NCBI GenBank assembly: GCA_031284585.1
Contig: JAITXT010000019.1
Span: 1 to 64,000 of the forward strand
DNA: 64,000 bases
Source of the DNA: Acholeplasmatales bacterium
GTDB taxonomy: Bacteria > Bacillota_I > Bacilli_A > Acholeplasmatales > Acholeplasmataceae
Reading direction: 5' to 3'
How positions within the stretch are numbered: position 1 is the first letter of the stretch; each line of letters opens with the position of its first letter. A program made the position numbers and the translations under genes. Shown here piece by piece: positions 37,801-47,032 of the stretch. Under the pieces are notes generated by a model. That model saw only the letters and a program-made list of their open reading frames with translations. It was not told the origin of the DNA and did not search any database.

Positions 37801-39469
37801 GTTTTACATAAGATGCGTATTCCATTTCTAGTGTTTTAGATCCGTTTAGAAATTTACAATCCACAAGAATGTTATTTAAAATTTTCATCTCAACAAAAGC
37901 TTCATCAAAAATTAAATAGAGAGTCAATTCTTGATGAGTATTAGGATTATAAATGATAGTTAAGTAATAAGAAGATTTAAAAGGAATATCAGGATAGGAG
38001 AGAAGGATACTACTATTATTATCAAAAGGCCATCCAGAATTTTTAAAACTTAAGAAATTTGCACTTGTTAGTTCACCAAAACAAGAAAGATTATCAATGT
38101 TTAATGAGGTATTATTAGATATAAAATTATTTTCTAAATTATTAAGTTTCTCTTCACTATAATCTATTTCTAATTTAGAATCTAAAGAGTATGTAGTATA
38201 TAGGTATATTATATAGTCAGTAATCTCTAATTCATCTAAGACCTTTTTAAACTTTTCTAAGCTAGAATTATTTTGGTAATTAATGTATAAATTTGAGAAT
38301 ATTTCTCTTTTTAAAAGAATATCTTTTGAGTTAAAAGTTGACTCAAGTAATACTTTAGTTAAGAGAGCACTATCTTTATCAAAATAAAAAGAAAAATCTT
38401 TTAGAATTATCTCTATAGGTATTAATTTAAGTGGTAGTTTATAATATAAATTATATTTTTCTAAAAGGTAAGTTATTAATTTTTTAGATTTAATTCTACT
38501 TGCTAATCGAATAGTTAAATTTAGATTATTAGATAAATCAAGTAGATTTTCAATTGTTTTAAAATATTCAAAATCAAATTTTTGAAATACTTGAATAATT
38601 TTTAAAAAATATGTTGGGACTAGAAAATCTAGATTTTCAAGAGCATAGGGGATGAAATCGCTATTACAAGTAGATTCAACTTCCTTGATGATATCATAAC
38701 TTCCTGACCTAACTATTTGGGATAATAGAATTTTATAAAATGTATTTTTATCAGTTAGGCTTTTTTCAATAAAAAAGTACGATAAATAGTTAATTTTATC
38801 ACTAAAAATAATATAGTTTATCATATAATGAAGATATATTATATCGTTATTTACTAAATAAGAATCTCTGAAAAGTTCAATTTCTTTTAGTATATTTGAA
38901 TCATATGAGAACCTGCATTGATTTTTTAGAAAAATGATTGCTACCTCGGGATTATTGGTTCTCACAAAATAGTTAATTAATATATTTCTAATAGTTAAAT
39001 ATCCTTGTTTTTCTTTTAGCCTTTTTAAATAAATATCAAAAACATGACATAATGAATAATTATTTTGAGTAGAAAACTCATTAAGTAAATTCATGATTTT
39101 TGGCATGTTTTTTTCCGTAAATTTAAAAGAATAAATTAGATTAGAGAAAAAAGAAGAAAAAACAGAATTAATATTTATATCATCAGGGTTCGTAATTTTT
39201 ATTTTTCCTTGATATTTAATTAGAGTTCCCACCACGTGAGGACAATAATCATCTTTATTTTCAAGACAGGTACAAGATACTTCTTCAATAGCGTTAAGTT
39301 TCCCTAACTTGATTGTAACATTAAAATCTTCATCTGTTAAATAGCTTTTTACTTTCGAGGTGATAAGGCTAGTAGTATTTTTTACAATATTTACGTTTGC
39401 CGAATAATCTATTCCTCTTTTTAGTAACTCAGGAGTTATTAATTTATAAAAATTATCAAGAAAAATCAT
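34895..39469 (-). CDS. SWIM zinc-finger SNF2/RapA-type helicase
   Basis: 1524 residues. A SWIM motif [16 protein letters not shown] (C66, C68, C76, H78) is near the N-terminus, followed by a long divergent region of about 950 residues without motifs I can name. The SNF2 helicase core occupies the last 430 residues. Motif I is [11 protein letters not shown] (near 1095), motif [11 protein letters not shown], motif III [14 protein letters not shown], motif V [21 protein letters not shown] and motif VI [8 protein letters not shown]. Such proteins translocate on DNA; related Firmicutes proteins have unclear roles in repair or transcription. It is a single gene convergent with ald. Confidence 0.92.
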   Translation of the reverse strand: [1524 protein letters not shown]

Positions 39470-39615
39470 AATCCATCCTTTATATCAAAAAATATTATAT
39501 CTTTTTTTACTAAATATTGCAATTATTAATTGTAATTTTTTTAGAAACGTTTAATTTTCATTTTTTTTTTGTTTTGTGGTAGAATTGATAAAACGTTCTT
39601 AAGGAGGTTATAGGA

Positions 39616-42600
39616 ATGAAAAAAGTTTTATTTTTATTGGTTTTAGTATTTAGTTTAATAATTACTTCTTGTGTCAATGGCACAAAAGAGGTTGAAAGTC
39701 TAGATATTACAAATGGAGATAGTGTTTCTTTGAAAGTTGGAGAAACTCTCACTTTAGAGGTAAGTGTTTCACCTACTGGAGTAAGCAAAGATAAATATCA
39801 ATTCAAAATCGTTAGTGGTTCAGAAAAGGTTAGTTTATCTGGTGATGTTCTCACTGCAGTTAGTGTAGGAGAGGCAGTAGTAACAGTATCTAGTGTAAAA
39901 GATGAAGAAATAAATGACTCGATCACAATTGTTGTGACTCCTGCTCCTTCAAATGTAGATGAGGGTGTTGTTACAGTAATTACTAATTATTTCAAAGGTA
40001 TTACTACTAATTATACAGCTACTTTTGATAACTACAGTGAAAGTGGTACAGTTACTTCTAGCAAGTCAACAGTTAGAATAGTTCCAGATGGAATTCAACA
40101 TATTGAATCAAGTAATGGATTTGCTAAAGGTTTAAATACTTATTATTTTGGCGAATTTATTTCTCCTTTCATCGTTGATATGGAGTATTTTACTCAAGGT
40201 CTAACACCTCAAGAATTTGATTCTGTAGTGAATCTAAGTGCAGCTGAATTTGATATCTCTACTGCAGATAGTAAATTCTATATTAGTGGAGATCTTGCAA
40301 ATGTATTGAATAGACTTCAATATTTTGGTGATTCTTCTTCTCAAATTGATCCTACTCAATTATATTTAAATGGTTTAACATCTGTTGAAATTAAATTAAG
40401 TCCAGTACAAGATGCTGTTAATTCAATAGTTCTTAATTATAGTGCTTCTTTAAGCAGACAATTAAAGATTACTAGTATTAACAAAACTTCAAGTATTATG
40501 GCTACTACATTTAGTTCTTCTGTCAAAGTTCCATCATCTTCTATTACTGTAGATGGGGTTGCTAAAGCAGAAGTAGATTTACCAGTTCAATTAACTTATC
40601 AAGTTTTACCTGCTGGAAGTCTTCAAAGCGTTAAATTCACTTCTTCAAATGAAGAAGTTGCTACTGTATCTAAAACTGGTGTAATTACTGCTCATTCTGT
40701 TGGAACAACAGTTATTACTCTTGAACAAGGTAGTTTAAATGCGACATATTCTCTAACTACAGTTGCTGCGGTAAAACATGATCAAAAGAAAAATATTACT
40801 AAATTTATCAATTCACTAAATTTAAATTATAAGATGACTTATACTAATAGTATTGATAATTTAGAAGATTATCTAATTATTACTGAACATGGTGTTTATG
40901 ATAGTAGATATAATGAATATCAAGCTGCTGGAATTTTTGGTTTAAGTATTGCTACTGGTTATGTATTTGATGAATTAAAAGTTTATTACGGAACATATGA
41001 AGATTTCTTTGGTGCTAATCCTGTATTCAAGGAATCAAGTACTGCAGATACTTATGATGCCGTTTATGAAAATTGGTTTTCTGCTGGAAAACATTATAGA
41101 GAAAGTTATATTAAGACTGAATTAGATTCAAGCGGAAATGAAGTATATTATATTGATAATAAGTCTTATTTAGGTGCTGATTTCTGGGTTAATGCTTACA
41201 TCTTTGATGTTCACTCAATAACTAAGATAATATTTAATTTAAATGAAGATCAAGAAGTTGTTTCTGTTGATTACATTTATTCTGGAAATGCTAACGAAAG
41301 TGCTGGAACAGGACATGCTGAATTTACTGATATCGGTACTTCTATTAACACAGCTGCTGAAGTTTTCTTCCAAGAACATCCAATTAATTTAAATACTAAG
41401 ATAGGAGATCCATTCGTTCCTGATAGATCAACATTTGGTACAGCAGGAGAACTTGCTACAGTATTTACAGCTACTGAATCAAGATTAGAAGCTGCTCCAA
41501 TCAATACTTTACCTCCTAGTGGTACAACAAAGAGTCTTGTAATTCCTATTCAATTCCCTAATATTCCATTTACTTCTCAAGAATTGCACAATATTGATGT
41601 AATATATCGTGGAACTGCTCAAGATACTAATGGTTGGGAAAGTCTTCAAAGTTATTATTATAAGTCAAGTTATGGTAAGTTAAATTTAGATATTACTATT
41701 CTACCTGTATTTACTGCTCCAAATCCTTCTACTTATTATGTTTATACTAATGATGTTGGACCTGGAAAACCTAGAACTGAATATCCGTTAATGGAAGCTG
41801 CTCTTGCTGCTTACGACTCAACTGTTGATTACAGCCAGTACGATAATAACGGAGATGGTTTCATTGATGCTGTTTATTTTGTTTATTCAACTCCTTATAA
41901 TCATGATTCTCACATTTGGTGGGCTTATGTTTCTATTTACCACGTTGAATTAGGTGGAAATGCAGACTTTGTATTAGATGGTGTTAGACCTTCTTATTAT
42001 AACTGGAGTTCAATTAAGTTCTCTCTTGATTCAATTGGTGGTTCTGGTTTTGGATCTAGTTTCATTAATTGTGAAACTTATATTCATGAAACTGGACATT
42101 TACTAGGATTCCCTGATTTATATGATTATGATGATTCAGTAGGACCTAAAGGTGGACTTGGTGGATTTGATATGATGGATTATAATGCTGGAGATCATGG
42201 ACCATTTAACAAGATAGTCTTTGGTTGGGTTGATCCACTAGTTACTGGAACTGAAACTAAACATTCTGGCGAATATAGAATTGCTAATTTCCAATCAGAC
42301 GGAGTAACTGAAGATCCTCTTGCACTTGTTATTGCACCTAAATGGGTTAATACTTACTTTACTGAGTATCTAGTAATTAATTTCTATACTCCAACTCGTT
42401 TGAATTTAGCTCATAAGAATTTAAGTATTCTTCCTTCTAATCCTGCTCTTGTCGTTTATCACGTAGATGCTAACTTGAATACATTCCATCAATATTTAGG
42501 ATTATTCAAGAATGATAATTCTGATAGTGATAATAAGCTAATTAAGATTGTTGAAGCTGATAAGAATAATTCAATTGAAAATAGTTCTAGTCATATTATT

Positions 42601-42753
42601 TCTGCAAGTGATTTCTTATATCCAGGCGGAAGTTATCAAAATACTGGCTCTAATGCTGAAAGATGGTATTATAATGGAGCTGTTATTAGTTATAGTATTA
42701 CTAATATTCGTATTGAAGGTGATTCAATTGTCTTCACATTAACATTTAGTTAA
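39616..42753 (+). CDS. M6-family metalloprotease lipoprotein with Ig-like (Big_2) domains
   Basis: 1045 residues. The signal peptide MKKVLFLLVLVFSLIITSC ends in a lipobox; cysteine 19 would be lipidated. Two Big_2-type Ig domains (about 30-115 and 305-378) carry the usual VSVSPTGVSKDKY and VATVSKTGVITAHSVGTTVITL patterns. The M6 protease domain starts near residue 630 (TKSLVIPIQFPNIPF) and includes the zinc motif HETGH at 824-828 and GGFDMMDYNAGDHGPFNK. M6 enzymes resemble immune inhibitor A; this one would act at the outer membrane face on host or environmental proteins. A paralogue follows immediately. Confidence 0.9.
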   Translation: MKKVLFLLVLVFSLIITSCVNGTKEVESLDITNGDSVSLKVGETLTLEVSVSPTGVSKDKYQFKIVSGSEKVSLSGDVLTAVSVGEAVVTVSSVKDEEINDSITIVVTPAPSNVDEGVVTVITNYFKGITTNYTATFDNYSESGTVTSSKSTVRIVPDGIQHIESSNGFAKGLNTYYFGEFISPFIVDMEYFTQGLTPQEFDSVVNLSAAEFDISTADSKFYISGDLANVLNRLQYFGDSSSQIDPTQLYLNGLTSVEIKLSPVQDAVNSIVLNYSASLSRQLKITSINKTSSIMATTFSSSVKVPSSSITVDGVAKAEVDLPVQLTYQVLPAGSLQSVKFTSSNEEVATVSKTGVITAHSVGTTVITLEQGSLNATYSLTTVAAVKHDQKKNITKFINSLNLNYKMTYTNSIDNLEDYLIITEHGVYDSRYNEYQAAGIFGLSIATGYVFDELKVYYGTYEDFFGANPVFKESSTADTYDAVYENWFSAGKHYRESYIKTELDSSGNEVYYIDNKSYLGADFWVNAYIFDVHSITKIIFNLNEDQEVVSVDYIYSGNANESAGTGHAEFTDIGTSINTAAEVFFQEHPINLNTKIGDPFVPDRSTFGTAGELATVFTATESRLEAAPINTLPPSGTTKSLVIPIQFPNIPFTSQELHNIDVIYRGTAQDTNGWESLQSYYYKSSYGKLNLDITILPVFTAPNPSTYYVYTNDVGPGKPRTEYPLMEAALAAYDSTVDYSQYDNNGDGFIDAVYFVYSTPYNHDSHIWWAYVSIYHVELGGNADFVLDGVRPSYYNWSSIKFSLDSIGGSGFGSSFINCETYIHETGHLLGFPDLYDYDDSVGPKGGLGGFDMMDYNAGDHGPFNKIVFGWVDPLVTGTETKHSGEYRIANFQSDGVTEDPLALVIAPKWVNTYFTEYLVINFYTPTRLNLAHKNLSILPSNPALVVYHVDANLNTFHQYLGLFKNDNSDSDNKLIKIVEADKNNSIENSSSHIISASDFLYPGGSYQNTGSNAERWYYNGAVISYSITNIRIEGDSIVFTLTFS

Positions 42754-42772
42754 TTTAAGAAAAAAATATTTT

Positions 42773-42811
42773 ATAAAGATAGTGGAATTTGTACTTTCCA
42801 CTATCTTTATT
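42773..42811 (+). terminator. Terminator between the two M6 genes
   Basis: ATAAAGATAGTGGAA and TTCCACTATCTTTAT form a 15-base perfect stem. Its T run is weak, so some readthrough to the second gene is possible. Confidence 0.85.
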
Positions 42812-42828
42812 GTAGAAATGAGGTTTTT

Positions 42829-45555
42829 ATGAAAAAATGTTTTGTATTGTTTGTTTTATTACTTCTAGTTGCTTTTTCATGTACTAGTGGTGTTTCTAAA
42901 GTGTCTTTTTATGTTGATGATAGTCTATATTTTAGTATATCTAGTAGATCAATAAATAAAGATTTTTCAAAAGTTCCTACTGAACCTACTAAAGAGGGTT
43001 ATAATTTTGTTGGTTGGTTTGTAGATGAAAATTTTTTAATTCCTTTTGATACTAGTTATTATGAGAAATTAGAAGGTGATTTGGATTTAAAAGTTTATGC
43101 GAAATTTGAGAGAGAGATATTTTTTTCCTTAGATGGGTTTATTTTAAATAACGGTTTCTATGAAAAAAATGTTTCTAATGCAACTAAATCATTAGATTTT
43201 AAGACACTTTCTTCATATGAAAGTGATATTAACTGGTGTATTTCTAGAGATCAAACATTTGTTAATTCTTTTATTGATAATGTAGTTTCTCTATCCCTTG
43301 GTGAAAATTACTTTTTCTTAGTAGTAAATGATAGTGATTTAATCACTTCTTATAGCATTAAAGTTTATCGAAATAAGTTATTTAGTGTTTCTTTTTTAGA
43401 TGCAACTGAAGGTCTTTATGGTATTTATTTAGTCGAAGAAGGAACTTTGTTTAATTATGATATTCCAACTTATACTCCAAAATTAGGTTACTATTTTGTT
43501 AACTGGGATTATGATTTTTCTGAAACTATTTCCTCAGATTTAACAGTTAGACCAATATTAGCTTATAAGTTTTATGAAATCACTTATGTTTTAAATGGTG
43601 GAGTTAATGATATATTAAATCCTACACACTATACTTTTGAGAATCATGTTCTATTGAAGGATGCTTATAAAGAAGGATATCTTTTTGCAGGTTGGTATTT
43701 AGATGTCTATCTTGAAAATGCTTCTATTGAAACAATTGAATGTATTGGAGATGTTACTCTTTATGCGAAATTTATTCCTCTTAATTTAGAAGAGATTGCT
43801 CTTGACATTATTTCAACTATTGAGGAAATTGGAGTTAATTACACATTAGAATTTTCTGATGGAAATAAAGTTATAGTTACTGATAAAGGTATATATAATC
43901 AAAATAATAACGCCAATAATGGTAGTTTAATTGTTGGAACTAATTACGATGATATTGTATTTTGGTCTGGTATTTATACTAATATAGGAATTACTGGTGA
44001 GAATTTTAGTTTATTTTCACTTATTAGTGTTTATGAAGATTATTTGAAATATGCTAGTCTTGGAGTAGATGTATTAAATCCTCTAACATTTAATTATTCT
44101 GCTTTTAATTCATCTTTCTATGTGAGTGATTACTTTTATATTAAAAATTTAAAATTTAATTTATTATCTCTTTATAATTTTGAAGGTGTTTATCTCTCTA
44201 TTTTTGATGGAAATTTAAAATTAAGTTTTATTGATGATGAAAAAGGTTTAATTACGATTGATATTACTGATATTGGAACTTCAGTTATTTCATATGCGAT
44301 CGTATTTTATGATGAAACTAGTGAAGAACCTCTTGAATATATTGGTCAAAGAGCTAGAGATTTAAAGACTTTAAATGAAGTTAATATTGAATTGACTGGA
44401 AGAAGTGGCATTCCTGCTATTGGTAATGTTAGAATTTTAATTGTTCCTATTGAATTCCCAAATGATCGTTTTACAGCTACAGAATTAAATAACTTAAACT
44501 TGGTTTTCAACGGTACTTCAGTTGATACTGGATTTGAATCGGTAACTAGTTACTATTATAAATCTAGTTATGGAAAGTTAAATTATACTTTTGATATCGC
44601 TCCTGCATTCCTTGCTCCTAAAAATTCTTCTCAATATCATGATAACGAAGATCAAGCTCTTGGAAGACTTGCTTTAAATGCTATTGATGATGATTACGAC
44701 TTTAGTTTATATGATAATAATGATGATGGATATATTGATTCAGTTATTTATGTTTATTCTAGAAGTTATTCATCTGGTTTATGGTGGGCATATTGCTATT
44801 ACTATTACTCAGGAAGTTATTATTATGATTCAAAAAGATTGTTCTACTATCAATGGGTATCTATTGATTTTATGAAAGACTCAATATCTGGCTATCCAGG
44901 TCTAAAATTAGATGCCGAGACTTATATTCATGAAACAGGACATTTAATGGGACTACCTGATTATTATGATTATAATGATTACCAAGGACCACGTGGTGGA
45001 GTTGGTGGATTTGATATGATGGACTATAATGCTGGAGATCATGGACCTTTCAATAAGAGTATCTTTGGATGGATTGAACCAGTTGTTATTACTAGCATTA
45101 ATTCAACATATGTATTAAATAATTATGAAGAAACTGGAGATGCTATTATTTTAACTAAAGAATGGAAAAATACATTCTTTGATGAATATTTGATTATTAT
45201 GTATTATACTCCAGATGGACTATACCGAGCTCATAAGAATTTAAGTTATGTTCCTGATTATGCTGGTATTGTAATTTATCACATTGATGGAAGATTATTA
45301 TCAAGTGCAAATGATTGGGATGTATTCCAATATGATAATTCTTATACTTCTCATAAACTAGTAAAAATAGTCGAAGTTGATAAGAATAATTCGATTGAAA
45401 ATGGTGCTTTCATGTCAAATAGTGATTATTTGAGAACTGGTACTTTCAATAATACTATAGAAAAATGGTATGTTAGTAATCAAATTATTAATTTACAGAT
45501 TACTATTAACGTTATTAGCAGTAGTTCTGTCGTACTTGAAATTAATTTTTATTAA
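42829..45555 (+). CDS. M6-family metalloprotease lipoprotein with Listeria-Bacteroides repeats
   Basis: 908 residues, paralogous to the preceding gene in its protease half. The lipobox ends VAFSC, lipid cysteine at about residue 18. Instead of Big_2 domains it has InlB/Listeria-Bacteroides-type (Flg_new) repeats, recognisable by KEGYNFVGWFVDENF (near 60), LGYYFVNWDY and KEGYLFAGWYLDV. The protease domain contains HETGH at 701-705 (HETGHLMGLPDYYDY) and GGFDMMDYNAGDHGPFNK, identical to its neighbour. The shared protease and different stalks suggest duplication then swapping of adhesion or spacer domains. A terminator follows. Confidence 0.9.
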   Translation: MKKCFVLFVLLLLVAFSCTSGVSKVSFYVDDSLYFSISSRSINKDFSKVPTEPTKEGYNFVGWFVDENFLIPFDTSYYEKLEGDLDLKVYAKFEREIFFSLDGFILNNGFYEKNVSNATKSLDFKTLSSYESDINWCISRDQTFVNSFIDNVVSLSLGENYFFLVVNDSDLITSYSIKVYRNKLFSVSFLDATEGLYGIYLVEEGTLFNYDIPTYTPKLGYYFVNWDYDFSETISSDLTVRPILAYKFYEITYVLNGGVNDILNPTHYTFENHVLLKDAYKEGYLFAGWYLDVYLENASIETIECIGDVTLYAKFIPLNLEEIALDIISTIEEIGVNYTLEFSDGNKVIVTDKGIYNQNNNANNGSLIVGTNYDDIVFWSGIYTNIGITGENFSLFSLISVYEDYLKYASLGVDVLNPLTFNYSAFNSSFYVSDYFYIKNLKFNLLSLYNFEGVYLSIFDGNLKLSFIDDEKGLITIDITDIGTSVISYAIVFYDETSEEPLEYIGQRARDLKTLNEVNIELTGRSGIPAIGNVRILIVPIEFPNDRFTATELNNLNLVFNGTSVDTGFESVTSYYYKSSYGKLNYTFDIAPAFLAPKNSSQYHDNEDQALGRLALNAIDDDYDFSLYDNNDDGYIDSVIYVYSRSYSSGLWWAYCYYYYSGSYYYDSKRLFYYQWVSIDFMKDSISGYPGLKLDAETYIHETGHLMGLPDYYDYNDYQGPRGGVGGFDMMDYNAGDHGPFNKSIFGWIEPVVITSINSTYVLNNYEETGDAIILTKEWKNTFFDEYLIIMYYTPDGLYRAHKNLSYVPDYAGIVIYHIDGRLLSSANDWDVFQYDNSYTSHKLVKIVEVDKNNSIENGAFMSNSDYLRTGTFNNTIEKWYVSNQIINLQITINVISSSSVVLEINFY

Positions 45556-45572
45556 AATTTAGTATTTTATTT

Positions 45573-45610
45573 AAAAGGTACAAATTCTAAGGAAGTTGTA
45601 CCTTTTTTTT
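45573..45610 (+). terminator. Terminator after the second M6 gene
   Basis: AAAAGGTACAA and TTGTACCTTTT pair, loop about 12 bases, followed by eight T. It isolates the M6 pair from the SUF operon. Confidence 0.9.
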
Positions 45611-45733
45611 AGATTAATATTTTTATAAATTTAAATAAGTAAAAAATAAAAAACATGAAAACACCTTTTTTAGTAATTCATAAAAAAAGACAAAATAAAG
45701 TAAAAAAAGATATAATATATATGAGGTACTAAA

Positions 45734-46456
45734 ATGTTATTATTAAGTGTGAAAGATTTATGTGTTAAAATTGATGACAAAGATATCTTAGATAAAATCA
45801 ATTTGGAAATAAATGAGAAAGAAGTTCACGTTATAATGGGTAAAAATGGAACTGGAAAAACAACTCTAGGCTTAAGTTTAATGGGACACCCATCCTATAA
45901 TGTTTCTGGATCAATTTCTTTTCAAGGAGAAGAGTTGATAAATAAAACGCCAGACTATAGATCTCGTAAAGGGATTTTTTTGTCTATGCAAAACCCTATT
46001 GAGATAAAAGGCGTTAATAATAGCGATTTTTATCGGGCAATTTTAAAAGCTCATCAAAAAAGCATGAAAGTTTTTGATTTTGCTTTAAAATATGAAAGTG
46101 AATTAGAAGCTCTAAATATGAAACCTGATTTAGCATCTAGATTTTTAAATGATGGATTCTCTGGTGGAGAAAAGAAGAAAAATGAAGTTTTACAAATGAA
46201 ATTTTTAGAACCTAAATTAATTATTCTAGATGAAATAGATTCAGGCTTAGATGTTGATGCTCTTAAAATTGTGGGTTCTAATATTAGTAAGTTAGTTGAA
46301 AATGGAGCAAGTCTCATTGTAATAACTCACTATAAAAGAATTTTAGATTATGTTAAGGTCGATAAAGTTCATGTCATAGATAATAAGAAAATAGTTTTGT
46401 CTGGAGATAGAAGTTTAGTAGAAAAAATAGATGTAGAGGGTTTTGATGGAATTTAA
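45734..46456 (+). CDS. sufC: Fe-S assembly ATPase SufC
   Basis: 240 residues. Walker A is MGKNGTGKTTLG, the SufC-type signature is FSGGEKKKNEVLQM and Walker B is LIILDEIDSGLDVDAL, with the switch histidine in VITHYKR. SufC drives the SufBCD scaffold that builds 4Fe-4S clusters. It is first in a plus-strand operon (sufC, short sufD, sufS, sufU, sufB), preceded by TATAAT at 45711-45716 and the GAGG ribosome site. Its stop overlaps the short sufD by 11 bases. Confidence 0.96.
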   Translation: MLLLSVKDLCVKIDDKDILDKINLEINEKEVHVIMGKNGTGKTTLGLSLMGHPSYNVSGSISFQGEELINKTPDYRSRKGIFLSMQNPIEIKGVNNSDFYRAILKAHQKSMKVFDFALKYESELEALNMKPDLASRFLNDGFSGGEKKKNEVLQMKFLEPKLIILDEIDSGLDVDALKIVGSNISKLVENGASLIVITHYKRILDYVKVDKVHVIDNKKIVLSGDRSLVEKIDVEGFDGI

Positions 46457-47030
46457 GTCTTATCAAAATGAATTTTTTTGTAATAGTTTTTTAAGTAACG
46501 AAAAAGAGGTTACAAGGATTACAGTGAGTGGGACAAAAAAATATCTTCTTTTACTAGATGACAGGAAAACTCATGATTTAACACTTTTATTTGATATCAA
46601 AGAAAATAGTAGTTTACTCTTAAAATTATTTATTAGTTCAAGTTCTAAAATAAATATTTTTATAAATCATGAAGGTATGAAATCAATAAGTAACATTCAT
46701 GCTAATATGATTGCTAAAAATGAAACTATTGATGTTAAAGTCACATCTAGAATTAATGAGGGAATTAAATTTTGTGAAACTCATGAATACTTAAAAGGAA
46801 TAATTACCGGTAAAGGAAAAATCAACCACTTTCCAATCTTAGATATTTTTGATAATGATAACATTGGAAGTCATTCCTCAGCCATCGGGCATTTTGATAT
46901 TGAAACTTTGTTTTATTTAAATTCACGTGGTTTATCTAATAGAAAAGCTATAAAATTATTATATAATTCTTATAAAAATGAAATCCTGGATGGATTTAAT
47001 TACCGTAGTCTTAAAAAGGAGGGTGCCTGA
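46446..47030 (+). CDS. sufD: SufD-like scaffold protein, strongly shortened
   Basis: 194 residues from the ATG at 46446, overlapping sufC by 11 bases. Typical SufD has about 400-450 residues; here only the C-terminal half is recognisable. It shows a beta-helix-like repeat pattern (SSLLLKLFISSSSKINIFIN, then SHSSAIGHFDIETLFYLNSRGLSNRKAIKLLY), the last resembling the SufB/SufD C-terminal helical domain. No frameshift or stop within the gene is visible, so it looks shortened by design rather than decayed. It ends in TGA 3 bases before sufS. A diverged alternative scaffold subunit is possible. Confidence 0.75.
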   Translation: MEFKSYQNEFFCNSFLSNEKEVTRITVSGTKKYLLLLDDRKTHDLTLLFDIKENSSLLLKLFISSSSKINIFINHEGMKSISNIHANMIAKNETIDVKVTSRINEGIKFCETHEYLKGIITGKGKINHFPILDIFDNDNIGSHSSAIGHFDIETLFYLNSRGLSNRKAIKLLYNSYKNEILDGFNYRSLKKEGA

Positions 47031-47032
47031 AA

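Noticed and set aside
39539-39598. AAACGTTT and AAAACGTT near the first M6 gene as possible cre operators for the CcpA-like protein
   Set aside because: The match to the cre consensus is limited to the central bases, which arise easily in such AT-rich DNA.
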